Numbered from the stretch's first letter, positions 30,035 through 39,837 are shown. The stretch: DNA of 64,000 bases from Rheinheimera oceanensis (GCF_018831085.1 NZ_JAGPNM010000001.1:186001-250000); one strand, 5' to 3'. The notes: generated by a model not told the origin, from the letters alone. Translations and numbers: made by a program.

Positions 30035-30940
30035 ATGAAACTGTTTAATACTATCAGCCTGGCGTTATTGCTAAGTTGTTTACTTATCGCCTGCTCACCG
30101 GCAGATACAGCAAAAACAGGCCAGGCGCCAGTCACAGCACCAGAAAATATAGTGTTACGCTTTGCCGTACTGGGCGATGCCGAACCCAAGCCTGAGCCAG
30201 AATTTCCGCATCTGGCCGCGGCGGTGGCTGATATAAACCAGTTGGCAACACAAACCAAACTGGATTTTGTTGTCGGTGTTGGTGATATCGCCCACAAGGG
30301 CACCTTAATACAGTACGACAATGCCACACCGGTGCTGCAGCAGCTAACACTGCCGTTTTACCCGATTATGGGCAATGAAGAACATGGCAGCACTGTTGAG
30401 CGCTTTATGCAGTATGCTAACAGCTGGAATGCCGGAAAAATTACCCTGGACGCCCCCAGCTATGTGTTGGAATTTGACACTGTGGCGCTGGTATTTGCCT
30501 CGCCCGATCACGGCCGCGACTTTAACGATGACGGCATCAGTTGGATGCTAAACCAGCTAAAACAGCTGCAACCCAAGCCGGTGCTGTTAATCGTGCACGG
30601 CGCTCAAACCGGCGTTTATCCGGAAAATGCTGATAAAGGCATTCAGCACCCGGGCTTTGCCGGGGTGATTGCCCAGCCGAATCTGGCGGCTGTGATCTCC
30701 GGCGATTTACATATGGACATGAACCGGGTTGAACATTCAAAACAACTGGGCACGGTGCACTACCTGCATATCCCCGCACTGGAGCGCACAAAAATTCCGG
30801 ATGAAACACAGCACACCGCCATGTTTCGTGTATTTAGCCTGAGCAACAACGGCGTAGTGCAGGTAGATACCTACAAAACGGGTAATGCCACACCATTGGC
30901 GCAGCATAGCTACAGCTTTAACTTACCCCGCCAACCATAA
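30035..30940 (+). CDS. Calcineurin-like metallophosphoesterase, predicted lipoprotein
   Basis: 301 residues. A lipoprotein signal (LIAC) is followed by the metal-binding series of the calcineurin fold: LGDAE, GVGDIAH, MGNEEH, VHGAQ and GDLHMD. GNEEH replaces the common GNHD/E pattern, so metal or substrate preference may be atypical. Probable periplasmic or envelope phosphoesterase. It starts 27 bases after the AraC gene, in the same direction. With the phytase across the divergent promoter, it may finish dephosphorylation of inositol phosphates; that is inference. Confidence 0.85.
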   Translation: MKLFNTISLALLLSCLLIACSPADTAKTGQAPVTAPENIVLRFAVLGDAEPKPEPEFPHLAAAVADINQLATQTKLDFVVGVGDIAHKGTLIQYDNATPVLQQLTLPFYPIMGNEEHGSTVERFMQYANSWNAGKITLDAPSYVLEFDTVALVFASPDHGRDFNDDGISWMLNQLKQLQPKPVLLIVHGAQTGVYPENADKGIQHPGFAGVIAQPNLAAVISGDLHMDMNRVEHSKQLGTVHYLHIPALERTKIPDETQHTAMFRVFSLSNNGVVQVDTYKTGNATPLAQHSYSFNLPRQP

Positions 30941-31044
30941 CAACAAGACCATAAAGCAGGGCTTGCCTGCAACATAGTTTGCAGTTATGTTACGCAGCTT
31001 TAATAAAGCTACCGTTTGTGCTCCTGCTTATACCCAAGGATGTT

Positions 31045-32457
31045 ATGAAGTTACTTTCTGCCTCTGTTAAAACACTTTATGTTGTTACTATATTGCTTGT
31101 CCTGAGTCTAAGCAGCACAGCAAACGCGGAGATATCCGCGCTGGAGCAGTTATTTGAGCAGCAACAATATGACGCGTTCTTGCAACAAGCCCGGCAGCAA
31201 GCCAGTGAAAATAACGCTGAAGCATTATTTTTACTCGGTAAAGCTTACGATTTGGGACGCGGCGTTGCACAAGATAGCACTATAGCCAGTGGCTACTATC
31301 AGCAAGCCAGAGAGCTAGGCTCTGCCCGTGCCAGTCATAACCTTGGCAATATGGCACTGAACAAAGGCAGAAAAGCTGAAGCGATCCGTTTATTCGACGA
31401 AGCTCTGGCTGCTGGCCTTAAATTACCTACGTTATACAACCTGGGGCTGGCGCACAGCCCGGCAGATCCTAAATCAATATTTAATCTGCCACCCGCCATA
31501 GAAGCCGCTCAGCGGGCTGGTAGTTACTTTGGCCAGGCTTACGAACTGGACAACGATATTTTATATCTGGATAACGCATCACGCGAATACTTGCGCGCCT
31601 ATTTAATTGCAATGCAAAGTTACGGCAGTGAAAGAGAGCAATTCGACATGGCGCAGTTGCGCCAGCAAGCTGTGCACTGGCTGGAGCGTGGCATGGCGGC
31701 GGATCAGGGCACAGCCTGGACAAACTATGGCACCCTGCTACTGAACGAGAAAGACTATAGCGGCGCTAAGACGGCTTTTTTGCAAGGTGCACAGCGCAAT
31801 ATTGCTGTGGCAAACTATCATTTGGCAACCATGGCAGACAAAGGCCTGGGCGAGCAAGCCGACAAAGCACAGGCACTGGCGTATTATGAAAAAGCAGCCT
31901 TAGCCGGAATGGAGCAAGCCAGAGTTCCGGCTTACCGGCTGCTTAAAGAGCAGCTTAAGTACGAAAACGATATAGCAGTGCTGGAGCAGGGTATTGCCCG
32001 TTTTAATGCGCTAAAACAGCAAGAAAAATATCCCCCCATTTCGTTGGACGCCACTATTCGCCGGCTGGCATGGGGCAAGTTTTTGGCACAACAACGTCAG
32101 CAAAAAATAGACTTGCCTGCGCCTGGCAAAGCACAGTTAGTCCTGGAGGCCTGTGGCTTAGATCTTGGCCAACAGCATGGTGCAACATACAACCTGGGGG
32201 TCAATTCACACTGGCGTTTGGCGGCCTATCTGACACTGGCAGACAGAGTCGCTTTACCACTCGAAGGCAGAGTTGACGCGCAAGGCTGCGCCCGCTTTAT
32301 CACCGCGATAACAGAGCAACTGCAGAGCATGTTGCAACAAGGCGCAGTATTTGGCTTGCGCTTTCCCAACTATACTTTACCGCTGACACTAAGCCGGCAA
32401 GGCAATACGCTGCAGTTAACGCTGTTACCTGTTGGTACGCCATTACCGGCCAATTAA
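31045..32457 (+). CDS. Periplasmic Sel1-like repeat protein
   Basis: 470 residues from ATG 31045, chosen because it is preceded by AAGGATGTT and gives a clean signal peptide (about 1-28, ending ANA). The mature part has Sel1/TPR-like helical repeats, for example AEALFLLGKAYDLGRGVA at about 55-75 and later AAGMEQARVPAY-type units, then a C-terminal non-repeat region with two Cys (about 360 and 410). Such proteins act as scaffolds; no substrate can be named. A Cys-rich gene follows 17 bases after its stop. Confidence 0.8.
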   Translation: MKLLSASVKTLYVVTILLVLSLSSTANAEISALEQLFEQQQYDAFLQQARQQASENNAEALFLLGKAYDLGRGVAQDSTIASGYYQQARELGSARASHNLGNMALNKGRKAEAIRLFDEALAAGLKLPTLYNLGLAHSPADPKSIFNLPPAIEAAQRAGSYFGQAYELDNDILYLDNASREYLRAYLIAMQSYGSEREQFDMAQLRQQAVHWLERGMAADQGTAWTNYGTLLLNEKDYSGAKTAFLQGAQRNIAVANYHLATMADKGLGEQADKAQALAYYEKAALAGMEQARVPAYRLLKEQLKYENDIAVLEQGIARFNALKQQEKYPPISLDATIRRLAWGKFLAQQRQQKIDLPAPGKAQLVLEACGLDLGQQHGATYNLGVNSHWRLAAYLTLADRVALPLEGRVDAQGCARFITAITEQLQSMLQQGAVFGLRFPNYTLPLTLSRQGNTLQLTLLPVGTPLPAN

Positions 32458-32474
32458 AACCTGCAGGAACGACG

Positions 32475-32933
32475 ATGAGCGAGCATGAAATCATTATTCT
32501 GTTGTGCAATCCGCAACAACAGCCAAACGCAGACATTATTGCTGCCACTAAGGCATTTATCGCAGCGCTTTTTCCGGCGGCAGAACATATAGAGGTTACC
32601 TGCACAGACGAAGTACGTTATTACGACTGCGGCGGCAATTTTGAACATATTCATTGTCCGGCCTGTCATACAGAGCTTAGCGTGGAGCAATGGCACCGCC
32701 TGATGGACGCAGACTACAATGCTGAAAACAACAGCTTTGCCATGCAACAGCTGGCATTGCCCTGCTGTGGCAAACTATGCAATTTAAATGACCTACAGTA
32801 CTCTTTTGAGCAAGGTTTTGGCCGCTTTGCCATCATTATGGATAACAGTGTCGGTGTGGTGGATGCCGCCACGCAGGCAGCAATAGAGGTATTTTTAGGT
32901 AACCAGCCGGTAAAAATTATCTACCGACATTAG
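32475..32933 (+). CDS. Small Cys-rich protein of unknown function, likely zinc binding
   Basis: 152 residues, no signal peptide. It has HCPAC at about 61-65, with HTEL following, and LPCCGKLC at about 94-101, a pattern that fits one structural zinc site. The rest is a compact alpha/beta mix. GGAAC precedes the ATG. It is 17 bases after the Sel1-repeat gene and probably co-transcribed. I cannot name a function. Confidence 0.7.
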   Translation: MSEHEIIILLCNPQQQPNADIIAATKAFIAALFPAAEHIEVTCTDEVRYYDCGGNFEHIHCPACHTELSVEQWHRLMDADYNAENNSFAMQQLALPCCGKLCNLNDLQYSFEQGFGRFAIIMDNSVGVVDAATQAAIEVFLGNQPVKIIYRH

Positions 32934-32947
32934 TTGAACAGATGTAA

Positions 32948-32970
32948 TAAGCGGGCTTGCGCCCCGCTTA
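32948..32970. terminator. Bidirectional terminator hairpin
   Basis: Stem TAAGCGGG/CCCGCTTA with a 7-nt loop, between the converging Cys-rich gene and AI-2E transporter gene. It overlaps the transporter stop codon. Confidence 0.65.
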
Positions 32971-34053
32971 GCTTTTATCCTGCTTTTCCAGAAAATCTCT
33001 AAACTCGATGGTATAAAGCTTAATCAGTACATGGGTCAGGGCAAATATGATCGGGCCGTAGATCAAACCAATAACGCCAAATAACTGCAAACCACCAATA
33101 AGTGACAGGAAAAGTACCAGGGTACTCATGTTAGACGTACCCTGCATCAGAATAGGCCGTAAAAAGTTGTCAATAGAGCCAACAACTATGGCGCCCCACA
33201 AGGTTAAAAATAATGCCCAGGGCCAGTCGCCGGTAAGTAATAAATATAAACTGGCAGGCACCCAGATTAACGCCGCGCCAACCAGCGGGATCAACGACGC
33301 AAACACCATTATTGTTCCCCAGAACAACCCTGGCATACCAACAATCGCCATGCCAATGCCACCCGCAGCGCCCTGAGCCAGCGCGGTCAGAAAGGTTCCC
33401 ATAACAGCAGAGCGCGCAACGGTATTGGCTTCAGTAAGTAATTTTTCTTCCTGCGAGCGGGCCAGCGGTAATATCCAGAATAAGCTTTCAAGAATTTTTT
33501 TATGGTCGCGCAGCAGAAAAAACAGCACAAACAACATCAGGAAAAAACTGACAATTATTCCGGTTACATCACCCACAACTTTAGTGCTTAAATCCAGCAG
33601 CTCTTTACTAAAGCCCGAGGCAAACTCGGTTAGCCGGTCAATAATGTCCCTGATGGTGAAATCACCAACCGGTAAAAAGTTGTTTATTCTTTCGATGCCA
33701 TGCTTAATAAATGGCTGCTGCAACAACTGTTCAGCGCCGCCCTTTTCAACCCATTGGTAACTTTGTTTTGCAAACGTAATACTTTGCTGAACTATCGCCA
33801 TTAGCACCACAGCAGCCGGCACCAGGATCACTACCACCAACAAGGAGCAGGTAATGGTTGATGCCAGGTTAGGTTTGTCAGGAAACTTACGCACAATACG
33901 CTGATGCACCGGAAAACACAGTAACGATAGGACAAATGCCAGCACTACCGGACCAATAAAGGGAGCTATCAACAGATAACTGGCATACAGCGCCAGTAAT
34001 AAGAAAATAATTAGCACCCAATGGCCAGGCTCGATTTTAATGTGGTTACTCAC
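32968..34053 (-). CDS. AI-2E/PerM-family transporter
   Basis: 361 residues, with hydrophobic segments at about 12-30, 32-50, 65-90, 165-190, 225-250, 250-275, 285-305 and 315-340. The segment order and GTFLTALAQGAAGGIGMAIVG region match the AI-2E transporter (YdgG/PerM/YdiK) family. The substrate is uncertain: TqsA exports AI-2 but others have unrelated roles. It starts with GTG. The DUF819 gene lies 41 bases upstream on the same strand. Confidence 0.9.
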   Translation of the reverse strand: MSNHIKIEPGHWVLIIFLLLALYASYLLIAPFIGPVVLAFVLSLLCFPVHQRIVRKFPDKPNLASTITCSLLVVVILVPAAVVLMAIVQQSITFAKQSYQWVEKGGAEQLLQQPFIKHGIERINNFLPVGDFTIRDIIDRLTEFASGFSKELLDLSTKVVGDVTGIIVSFFLMLFVLFFLLRDHKKILESLFWILPLARSQEEKLLTEANTVARSAVMGTFLTALAQGAAGGIGMAIVGMPGLFWGTIMVFASLIPLVGAALIWVPASLYLLLTGDWPWALFLTLWGAIVVGSIDNFLRPILMQGTSNMSTLVLFLSLIGGLQLFGVIGLIYGPIIFALTHVLIKLYTIEFRDFLEKQDKS

Positions 34054-34094
34054 TGGTAAAACTCCCTTTCCGGTTATTGCATGGCTGTTTTATA

Positions 34095-35333
34095 TTACGG
34101 TGCAACCTGCTGCATGATCAGGCCACAAATATAAGCACCATAGGTACCAAGGCCATAACCCAGCACCGCCAGTAAAACACCTACAGGCGCTAAAGATGGA
34201 TGAAACGCTGCCGCAACAACCGGTGCTGACGCCGCACCACCAACATTAGCCTGGCTACCCACCGCCATATAAAACATCGGTGCTTTTATCAGGCGGGCAA
34301 CAACCAGCAACAACACGGCGTGTACTAACATCCAGATTATGCCAACTAAAAACATCAGTTTATTGCTAAAAATCGCCGTAACATCCATATGCATACCTAT
34401 GGTAGCGACCAGGATATACAGAAATGCCGAACCTACCTTTGATGCACCTACCGCTTCCAGTTTGCGCACCCGGGTAGTAGACAAATACAGCCCCACTGTT
34501 GTGGCAATAACGACCAGCCAGAAGAAAGTGCTGGTTAAGCTGTACATTGCCAGTTGCGGCGCTACCTGCTCAATCCAGGGGGCAATAATATCAGCCAGAG
34601 CATGAGACAACCCGGTAACCCCAAACGCCACTGCAACAATCAGCATAATGTCGTTTAAATTAGGAATACGGGCATTTTGTGCCTGATATTGCTCAATTTT
34701 TTGCCGCAGATTCATAATACCACGGGTATCAGCGCCGTTTTTACGATCAAAAAACTCGGCCCGGCTGGCAATAAACAACAATACTGCCATCCAGACATTC
34801 GCCACCAGCACATCCACTGTGATCATGACAGAAAAAATATTGCCATCAACATTAAACACTTCCTTCATCGCAGCCTGATTCGCACCACCGCCAATCCAGC
34901 TGCCGGCAATGGTTGTCATGCCACGCCAGATATCGCCACCCAGTTCCTGCGGAAAAAAGTAGCCGACACTCATCAGGGCAATAGGCCCGCCAATTACAAT
35001 ACCCAGAGTACCGGTTAAAAACATAATCAGCGCTTTAGGGCCAAGGCCAAGAATAGCTTTAAAATCAACGCTCAGAGTTAACAACACCAGGCTGGCCGGC
35101 AGCAAATAGCGTGACGCCATTTTGTAAAGTGATGAGCCTTCGCCGTCAATCACACCAAAGCTGTTAAATAGTGAAGGGATGAAATAACACAACAACAGTG
35201 CCGGTACATATTTGTAGAAAGCTTTAAAGAAGCGGTTATCGCTATGGCTGGTATAAAACACGGCGCCCAAAATGGTGGCCATTAAACCAAGTACCACTGC
35301 ATCGTTAGTGATAATTACGCTGGATTCTTGCAT
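34095..35333 (-). CDS. DUF819-family membrane protein (YjcL-like)
   Basis: 412 residues with about 10-12 transmembrane segments throughout. The GSWIGGGANQAAMKE motif at about 143-157 and the second GSQANVGGAASAPV motif near 360-375 identify the DUF819 family, which looks like a duplicated carrier fold. The substrate is unknown. ATG is preceded by AGGG. The AI-2E-family gene follows. It is divergent from the S9 peptidase gene, sharing a 206-bp gap. Confidence 0.88.
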   Translation of the reverse strand: MQESSVIITNDAVVLGLMATILGAVFYTSHSDNRFFKAFYKYVPALLLCYFIPSLFNSFGVIDGEGSSLYKMASRYLLPASLVLLTLSVDFKAILGLGPKALIMFLTGTLGIVIGGPIALMSVGYFFPQELGGDIWRGMTTIAGSWIGGGANQAAMKEVFNVDGNIFSVMITVDVLVANVWMAVLLFIASRAEFFDRKNGADTRGIMNLRQKIEQYQAQNARIPNLNDIMLIVAVAFGVTGLSHALADIIAPWIEQVAPQLAMYSLTSTFFWLVVIATTVGLYLSTTRVRKLEAVGASKVGSAFLYILVATIGMHMDVTAIFSNKLMFLVGIIWMLVHAVLLLVVARLIKAPMFYMAVGSQANVGGAASAPVVAAAFHPSLAPVGVLLAVLGYGLGTYGAYICGLIMQQVAP

Positions 35334-35438
35334 CGGATACCCTGAAAGATAGTTAGTAATTAGCTGCGGCTTTGTAACACCGCTTTTTGCGCAAACATAT
35401 CACAGCGCTACCGCTTAACAAAGCTGTAGCCGTTGTTC

Positions 35439-35456
35439 TGCCGCAATACTGCGGCA
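35439..35456. promoter_or_regulatory. Palindrome in the DUF819/S9-peptidase divergent region
   Basis: TGCCGCA-ATAC-TGCGGCA, a perfect 7-bp inverted repeat, lies about 105 bases upstream of the DUF819 start and 84 upstream of the peptidase start. It may be an operator or a small hairpin. Confidence 0.3.
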
Positions 35457-35539
35457 ATCCGACAATAGAAACTAGAGCTTCGGCAGATTTTATGCTGTTA
35501 TGTTGCGGCCAAACACACCCTAAAACGCATGGAGGAAGA

Positions 35540-37585
35540 ATGCGAAACCTTACCGGGAGCATCACACTACTGCTGGCATTGGCCTGCACAGCTGTTGCCG
35601 CCAAACCTATTACGCTGGAACAAACCGTAGGCATACAGCATGTCACTCAACTGGTTGTAAGTAACGACGGCAACTACACCGCGTTTATCCGTAACCGGCC
35701 GCGCAACCCCTATAGCGAGAACGATGGCGCAAGCCACCATGAATTATTTTTGCTCGATAAAAACGGCAACGAAACTCCCTTTGTCACCGGCGACGGCCGG
35801 GTGGGTAATATTAAGTTCAGCGCCGACAATACACAGCTGTATTTCACTGCCAAAAGAGGCGATGACAAATTTACCAGCCTGTACCGCATAGCGGTTAGTG
35901 GTGGCGAAGCACAAAAAGTACTGAGCCTGCCAAATAATATCAGCAGTTACGATATCAGTGCCGATGGCAAATATCTGGCTATGCTGGCAAAGCCGGCTGA
36001 AGCAAAGAACCTGGCTGACTTAAAAAAGAAAGGTTTTAAAGCCGAAGTCTATGAAGAAGATTTAATTAATACCCAACTGTGGCTGGCACAACTGCAGCAA
36101 CGGCCGTTAAAAGCCGAGACAGTGGCAATTGATGGCAATGTATTGTCGGTGGCCTTTGCACCAAAACAACAGCAGCTGCTGGTGCGTGTAGCGCCCACCG
36201 CACTGATTGACGATAACTACATGGCCAGCCAGTATCAGTTGCTCGATTTTAGCGGCAAGGTGCAACAACGTTTTGCCACTGTCGGTAAGCTGGACAAAGC
36301 CGAACTGTCACCGGATGGCAGTAAACTGGCGCTTATTGGCAGCGAAGATATCCACGACCCTTCAGCCGGGCGTTTAATGCTGGCTGATGTAAAAAGTGCC
36401 CGCCTGAGCGAGCTGCTGCCCGACTATGCAGGCCACGTACAGGATATTGCCTGGCGCAGTAATAACGAACTGCTTTATGTTGGCCATATTGGTACCGAAG
36501 CAGAACTGGGCGCGGTAAATGTACGCAGTGGCAAAACCAGCCAGCTGGTAAAACCCGGCTCAGGCATTATTACCCGTGTAGCACAGCCGGTCAGCGCCAA
36601 GCACAGCGTATTGCTTGTTAATACTGCCGCTCATCCGGGTGAAGTTTACCGCCTCAGTGGCAACAAGCTTAACCGGCAAACAAACTCTAACCCCTGGCTG
36701 GCCGACATTAGCATGCCAAAACAGGAGACCATCAGACATACCGCCAGCGACGGTGTTGAGCTGGAAGGCATTCTGGTGTATCCGCTGAATTATCAGCAAG
36801 GCCAGCGTTACCCACTGATCATGGTAGTGCATGGCGGGCCGGAAGCCCATATGTCAAACGGTTGGCTCGACCGCTACGCCAGCCCGGTTAAACTGGCCGC
36901 CAGTGAAGGTTATATGCAGTTTTTCCCTAACTATCGCGGCAGTACCGGCCGGGGTGTGGCCTTTTCCAAGCTGGGGCAAAATGATTATGCCGGCAAAGAA
37001 TTTGATGATTTAGTCGATGCCAAAAATTATCTGGTTGCGCAGGGGCTGGTTGATAGCGCCAAAGTGGGAATTACCGGGGGCTCATACGGGGGTTATGCGT
37101 CGGCGTGGGCCGCCACCAAGCAAACCGAACACTTTGCTGCCAGCGTGATGTTTGTTGGGATCAGTAATAACTTGTCTAAATTTGGCACCACTGATATCGC
37201 CAATGAAATGCACTTAGTACATGCCCGCAGTTACCCGTGGCAAAAATGGCAATGGTACTTAGAGCGCAGCCCGATTTACCATGCAGAACAGGCCAAAACC
37301 CCCATTTTGATTATGCACGGTAAAGAAGACACCCGTGTACACCCCAGCCAGTCAATGGAGTTGTACCGCTACTTAAAAACCCACGGTAAAGTGCCGGTAC
37401 GCTTAGTGCTGTATCCGGGCGAAGGCCACGGCAACCAGAAAGCTGCAGCCCAGCTGGATTACGGTATGCGCCTGATGCGCTGGATGGATCATTTCTTAAA
37501 GCAGGGTAATAAAGATTTACCACCGCACGAGCTGCCACACGCTGACAATATAAAAGCAGCCACCAAAGAAAAAGACGCGGCCTGA
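35540..37585 (+). CDS. S9C-type prolyl/acylaminoacyl peptidase, exported
   Basis: 681 residues from ATG 35540, preceded by GGAGGAAG. An N-terminal signal peptide (about 1-21, ending VAA) sends it to the periplasm. A seven-bladed-type propeller (about 30-390) precedes the alpha/beta-hydrolase domain. Catalytic Ser515 is in GGSYGGYA, Asp in HGKEDTRV and His in GEGHGNQ. Closest in type to dipeptidyl/acylaminoacyl peptidases. A longer frame opens upstream, but it lacks the signal peptide position and ribosome site. It probably helps to use peptides as nutrients. Confidence 0.93.
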   Translation: MRNLTGSITLLLALACTAVAAKPITLEQTVGIQHVTQLVVSNDGNYTAFIRNRPRNPYSENDGASHHELFLLDKNGNETPFVTGDGRVGNIKFSADNTQLYFTAKRGDDKFTSLYRIAVSGGEAQKVLSLPNNISSYDISADGKYLAMLAKPAEAKNLADLKKKGFKAEVYEEDLINTQLWLAQLQQRPLKAETVAIDGNVLSVAFAPKQQQLLVRVAPTALIDDNYMASQYQLLDFSGKVQQRFATVGKLDKAELSPDGSKLALIGSEDIHDPSAGRLMLADVKSARLSELLPDYAGHVQDIAWRSNNELLYVGHIGTEAELGAVNVRSGKTSQLVKPGSGIITRVAQPVSAKHSVLLVNTAAHPGEVYRLSGNKLNRQTNSNPWLADISMPKQETIRHTASDGVELEGILVYPLNYQQGQRYPLIMVVHGGPEAHMSNGWLDRYASPVKLAASEGYMQFFPNYRGSTGRGVAFSKLGQNDYAGKEFDDLVDAKNYLVAQGLVDSAKVGITGGSYGGYASAWAATKQTEHFAASVMFVGISNNLSKFGTTDIANEMHLVHARSYPWQKWQWYLERSPIYHAEQAKTPILIMHGKEDTRVHPSQSMELYRYLKTHGKVPVRLVLYPGEGHGNQKAAAQLDYGMRLMRWMDHFLKQGNKDLPPHELPHADNIKAATKEKDAA

Positions 37586-37602
37586 CAAAACCGCCTTACA
37601 TC

Positions 37603-37634
37603 AATGCCGGTCAGTTACGCTAACCGGCATTTTG
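37603..37634. terminator. Rho-independent terminator
   Basis: 9-bp stem AATGCCGGT/ACCGGCATT with an 11-nt loop, followed by TT. It serves the S9 peptidase gene and may also stop the converging MFS gene. Confidence 0.75.
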
Positions 37635-37652
37635 CATGCTTTTACCTATTAA

Positions 37653-38819
37653 CTAGTCTCTAGCACACCACACAACAATAAACGATCCAGCAAGCAACAC
37701 CAGCAAGGTAAGCGAGAAAGAACCAGAACCAAAGCTACTCAGCAATACACCACCGACTATGCCACCACCTGCGATAGCCAGATTCCAGGCAGTAACCAGC
37801 ATGGACTGGGCAACATCGGCGGCCGCTCCGGCCGCCTTAGCGAGTCCCGTTTGAAACAAGGTTGCTGCACCACCAAATGCCAGCCCCCAGACAGCCACTG
37901 CGCTATAAACTGCCACGGGTACATCGCCAGCAAGGCCCAGCACCAGTGCAGCCAAGGCAAACAGGGCTATGCTGGCAATGGTCAGTGCCTGCAGATAGCG
38001 ATCAACCAACACGCCAATAATCCAGATACCAAGCAATGCAGTAATACCGAATACCAGCAAAACCAGATCGATTCGTTCAGCCATTCCGGCATCCGCCAGA
38101 AATGCGGTAATGTAGGTGTAGAGAATATTGTGTGCGAGCACAAAGGCCAGTACCACAAACAACACAGGGCGAATACCTGGTAGTGTAAATACCCGGCCAA
38201 GTGACAGTCGTTTACCGGTGGCCTGACCGGCAAAGTCCGGCACTTTCAGCCGAACCCAAACAATCAGCATAAGCGCTAACAGACTCATAATACCAAAACA
38301 GACACGCCATCCAGCCAGATTGCCTAGTAAGGTTCCGGCCGGAACGCCTATCGACAGCGCCAACGGCGTACCAACCATTGCTATTGCGATAGCACGCCCT
38401 TTCAGATGCTCAGGCACCATGCGGCTGGCATAACCTGCCAGTAAGGCCCACAGTAAACCAGCCGCTACACCTGCCAAAAAGCGTGCAACTATCGTCAGTG
38501 TGTAACTGGTAGAAAAGGTTGTAACCGTATTGGCTATAACAAAACCGATGATAGCGAGCAGCAGCAAAGAACGCCGTCGTATACTTTGCGTAATGGCTAT
38601 TAACGGAATAGCCGCCAGCAGCGAGCCAAGGGCATAAACAGTTACAAGCTGGCCGGCAAGTGCTTCTGAAACACCTAGCCCGGCACTGATTTGTGGCAAT
38701 AAACCAGCAGGTAACGCCTCAGTTAATATTGTAATAAAGCCCGCCAGGGCCAGAGCCAATAGCGCTGCCAGTGGTAAGCGTTTTTGCACATGGGGTGGTG
38801 TAAATACAACAGTTGTCAC
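37653..38819 (-). CDS. MFS transporter (DHA1/AraJ-type exporter)
   Basis: 388 residues with 12 transmembrane segments. The family pattern includes RFLAGVAAGLLWALLAGY and the loop motif near 85 (SIRRRSLLLL). These DHA1 proteins export drugs, sugars or purines; the substrate is unknown. It starts with GTG after AAGGA. It is divergent from the LysR gene at 38947, a common regulator-exporter pair. Confidence 0.9.
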   Translation of the reverse strand: MTTVVFTPPHVQKRLPLAALLALALAGFITILTEALPAGLLPQISAGLGVSEALAGQLVTVYALGSLLAAIPLIAITQSIRRRSLLLLAIIGFVIANTVTTFSTSYTLTIVARFLAGVAAGLLWALLAGYASRMVPEHLKGRAIAIAMVGTPLALSIGVPAGTLLGNLAGWRVCFGIMSLLALMLIVWVRLKVPDFAGQATGKRLSLGRVFTLPGIRPVLFVVLAFVLAHNILYTYITAFLADAGMAERIDLVLLVFGITALLGIWIIGVLVDRYLQALTIASIALFALAALVLGLAGDVPVAVYSAVAVWGLAFGGAATLFQTGLAKAAGAAADVAQSMLVTAWNLAIAGGGIVGGVLLSSFGSGSFSLTLLVLLAGSFIVVWCARD

Positions 38820-38946
38820 GGTAAAGTCCTTACTTGAGTGATTTCCTCCAGATCATATAAATCGTGGGATTAAAGAAAAAGTAAGATATAGTTCCTTTAT
38901 TAGCGGAGCTTTTAGTCCGCAATTAACACTATAAACTGGAGATAAC

Positions 38947-39837
38947 GTGGATAGTTTGCATGGCTTTATGGTATTTGTGCAGGTAGCCGAACAGCGCAGT
39001 TTCGTTGGTGCTGGCCGCGAGCTGGGCATCTCAGCCTCCGCCGTAGGTAAGAGCGTGGTACGGCTGGAAGAAAAACTGGGGGTGCGCCTGTTTCACCGCA
39101 GTACCCGCAGTGTCACACTAACCGCCGAGGGGATGCTATTTCTGGAACGTAGCCGGCGTATTTTAGCCGAGATAGAAGCGGCAGAACTGGAGCTATCGCA
39201 GGCTACAGGTATGCCTCGCGGCCGTCTGCGAGTAAGCCTGCCGCTGGTCAGTTCATTGGTATTACCCGTGTTGGGTGAGTTTATGCGTACATACCCGGAT
39301 ATTGAACTGGATCTGGATTTTACCGACCGCATGGTGGACGTTATTGAAGAAGGCTTTGATGCGGTAGTGCGCACCGGCGAGCCAAAAGACTCACGCTTGT
39401 CAGCACGGCGCCTGGGGAACTTTCAGATGATGTTAGTAGCTTCGCCTGCTTATCTGGCACAACGGGGCATACCGCAAACTCCGGCAGATCTGTTACAACA
39501 CCGCTGTTTGCATTTCCGTTTCCCCAACAGTGGCAAGCTGGAAACCTGGGCGCTAAAACAACAAGCAACTCAACCCAAACTGCAAGTCCCCATCGCCATG
39601 ATTTGCAATAACATAGAAACTCGTCTGTGTTTCGCGTTACAGGGCTTAGGCATTGCCTATCTGCCGGATTTTGCTATCCGTGAACCACTCGGCAAAGGGC
39701 TACTACAGCCTATTCTGGTCGACCACCTACAACATACCGGCGTATTTCATATCTTGTGGCCAGCAAGTAAACATCCGTCACCCAAAGTACGGGCCTTGAT
39801 CGACTTTCTCAGTACAAGGGTGTTTCCGGGGGGGTGA
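38947..39837 (+). CDS. LysR-family regulator, divergent from the MFS gene
   Basis: 296 residues, with a helix-turn-helix at about 5-62 (SFVGAGRELGISASAVGKSVVRLEEKLG) and a CrgA-like effector domain. It starts with GTG preceded by GGAG. It probably controls the divergent MFS exporter and itself from the 127-bp gap; the effector is unknown. Confidence 0.92.
   Translation: MDSLHGFMVFVQVAEQRSFVGAGRELGISASAVGKSVVRLEEKLGVRLFHRSTRSVTLTAEGMLFLERSRRILAEIEAAELELSQATGMPRGRLRVSLPLVSSLVLPVLGEFMRTYPDIELDLDFTDRMVDVIEEGFDAVVRTGEPKDSRLSARRLGNFQMMLVASPAYLAQRGIPQTPADLLQHRCLHFRFPNSGKLETWALKQQATQPKLQVPIAMICNNIETRLCFALQGLGIAYLPDFAIREPLGKGLLQPILVDHLQHTGVFHILWPASKHPSPKVRALIDFLSTRVFPGG

Noticed and set aside
35387..35539. 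Longer start for the S9 peptidase
   Set aside because: ATG 35540 has GGAGGAAG and gives a proper signal peptide; the upstream extension does not.
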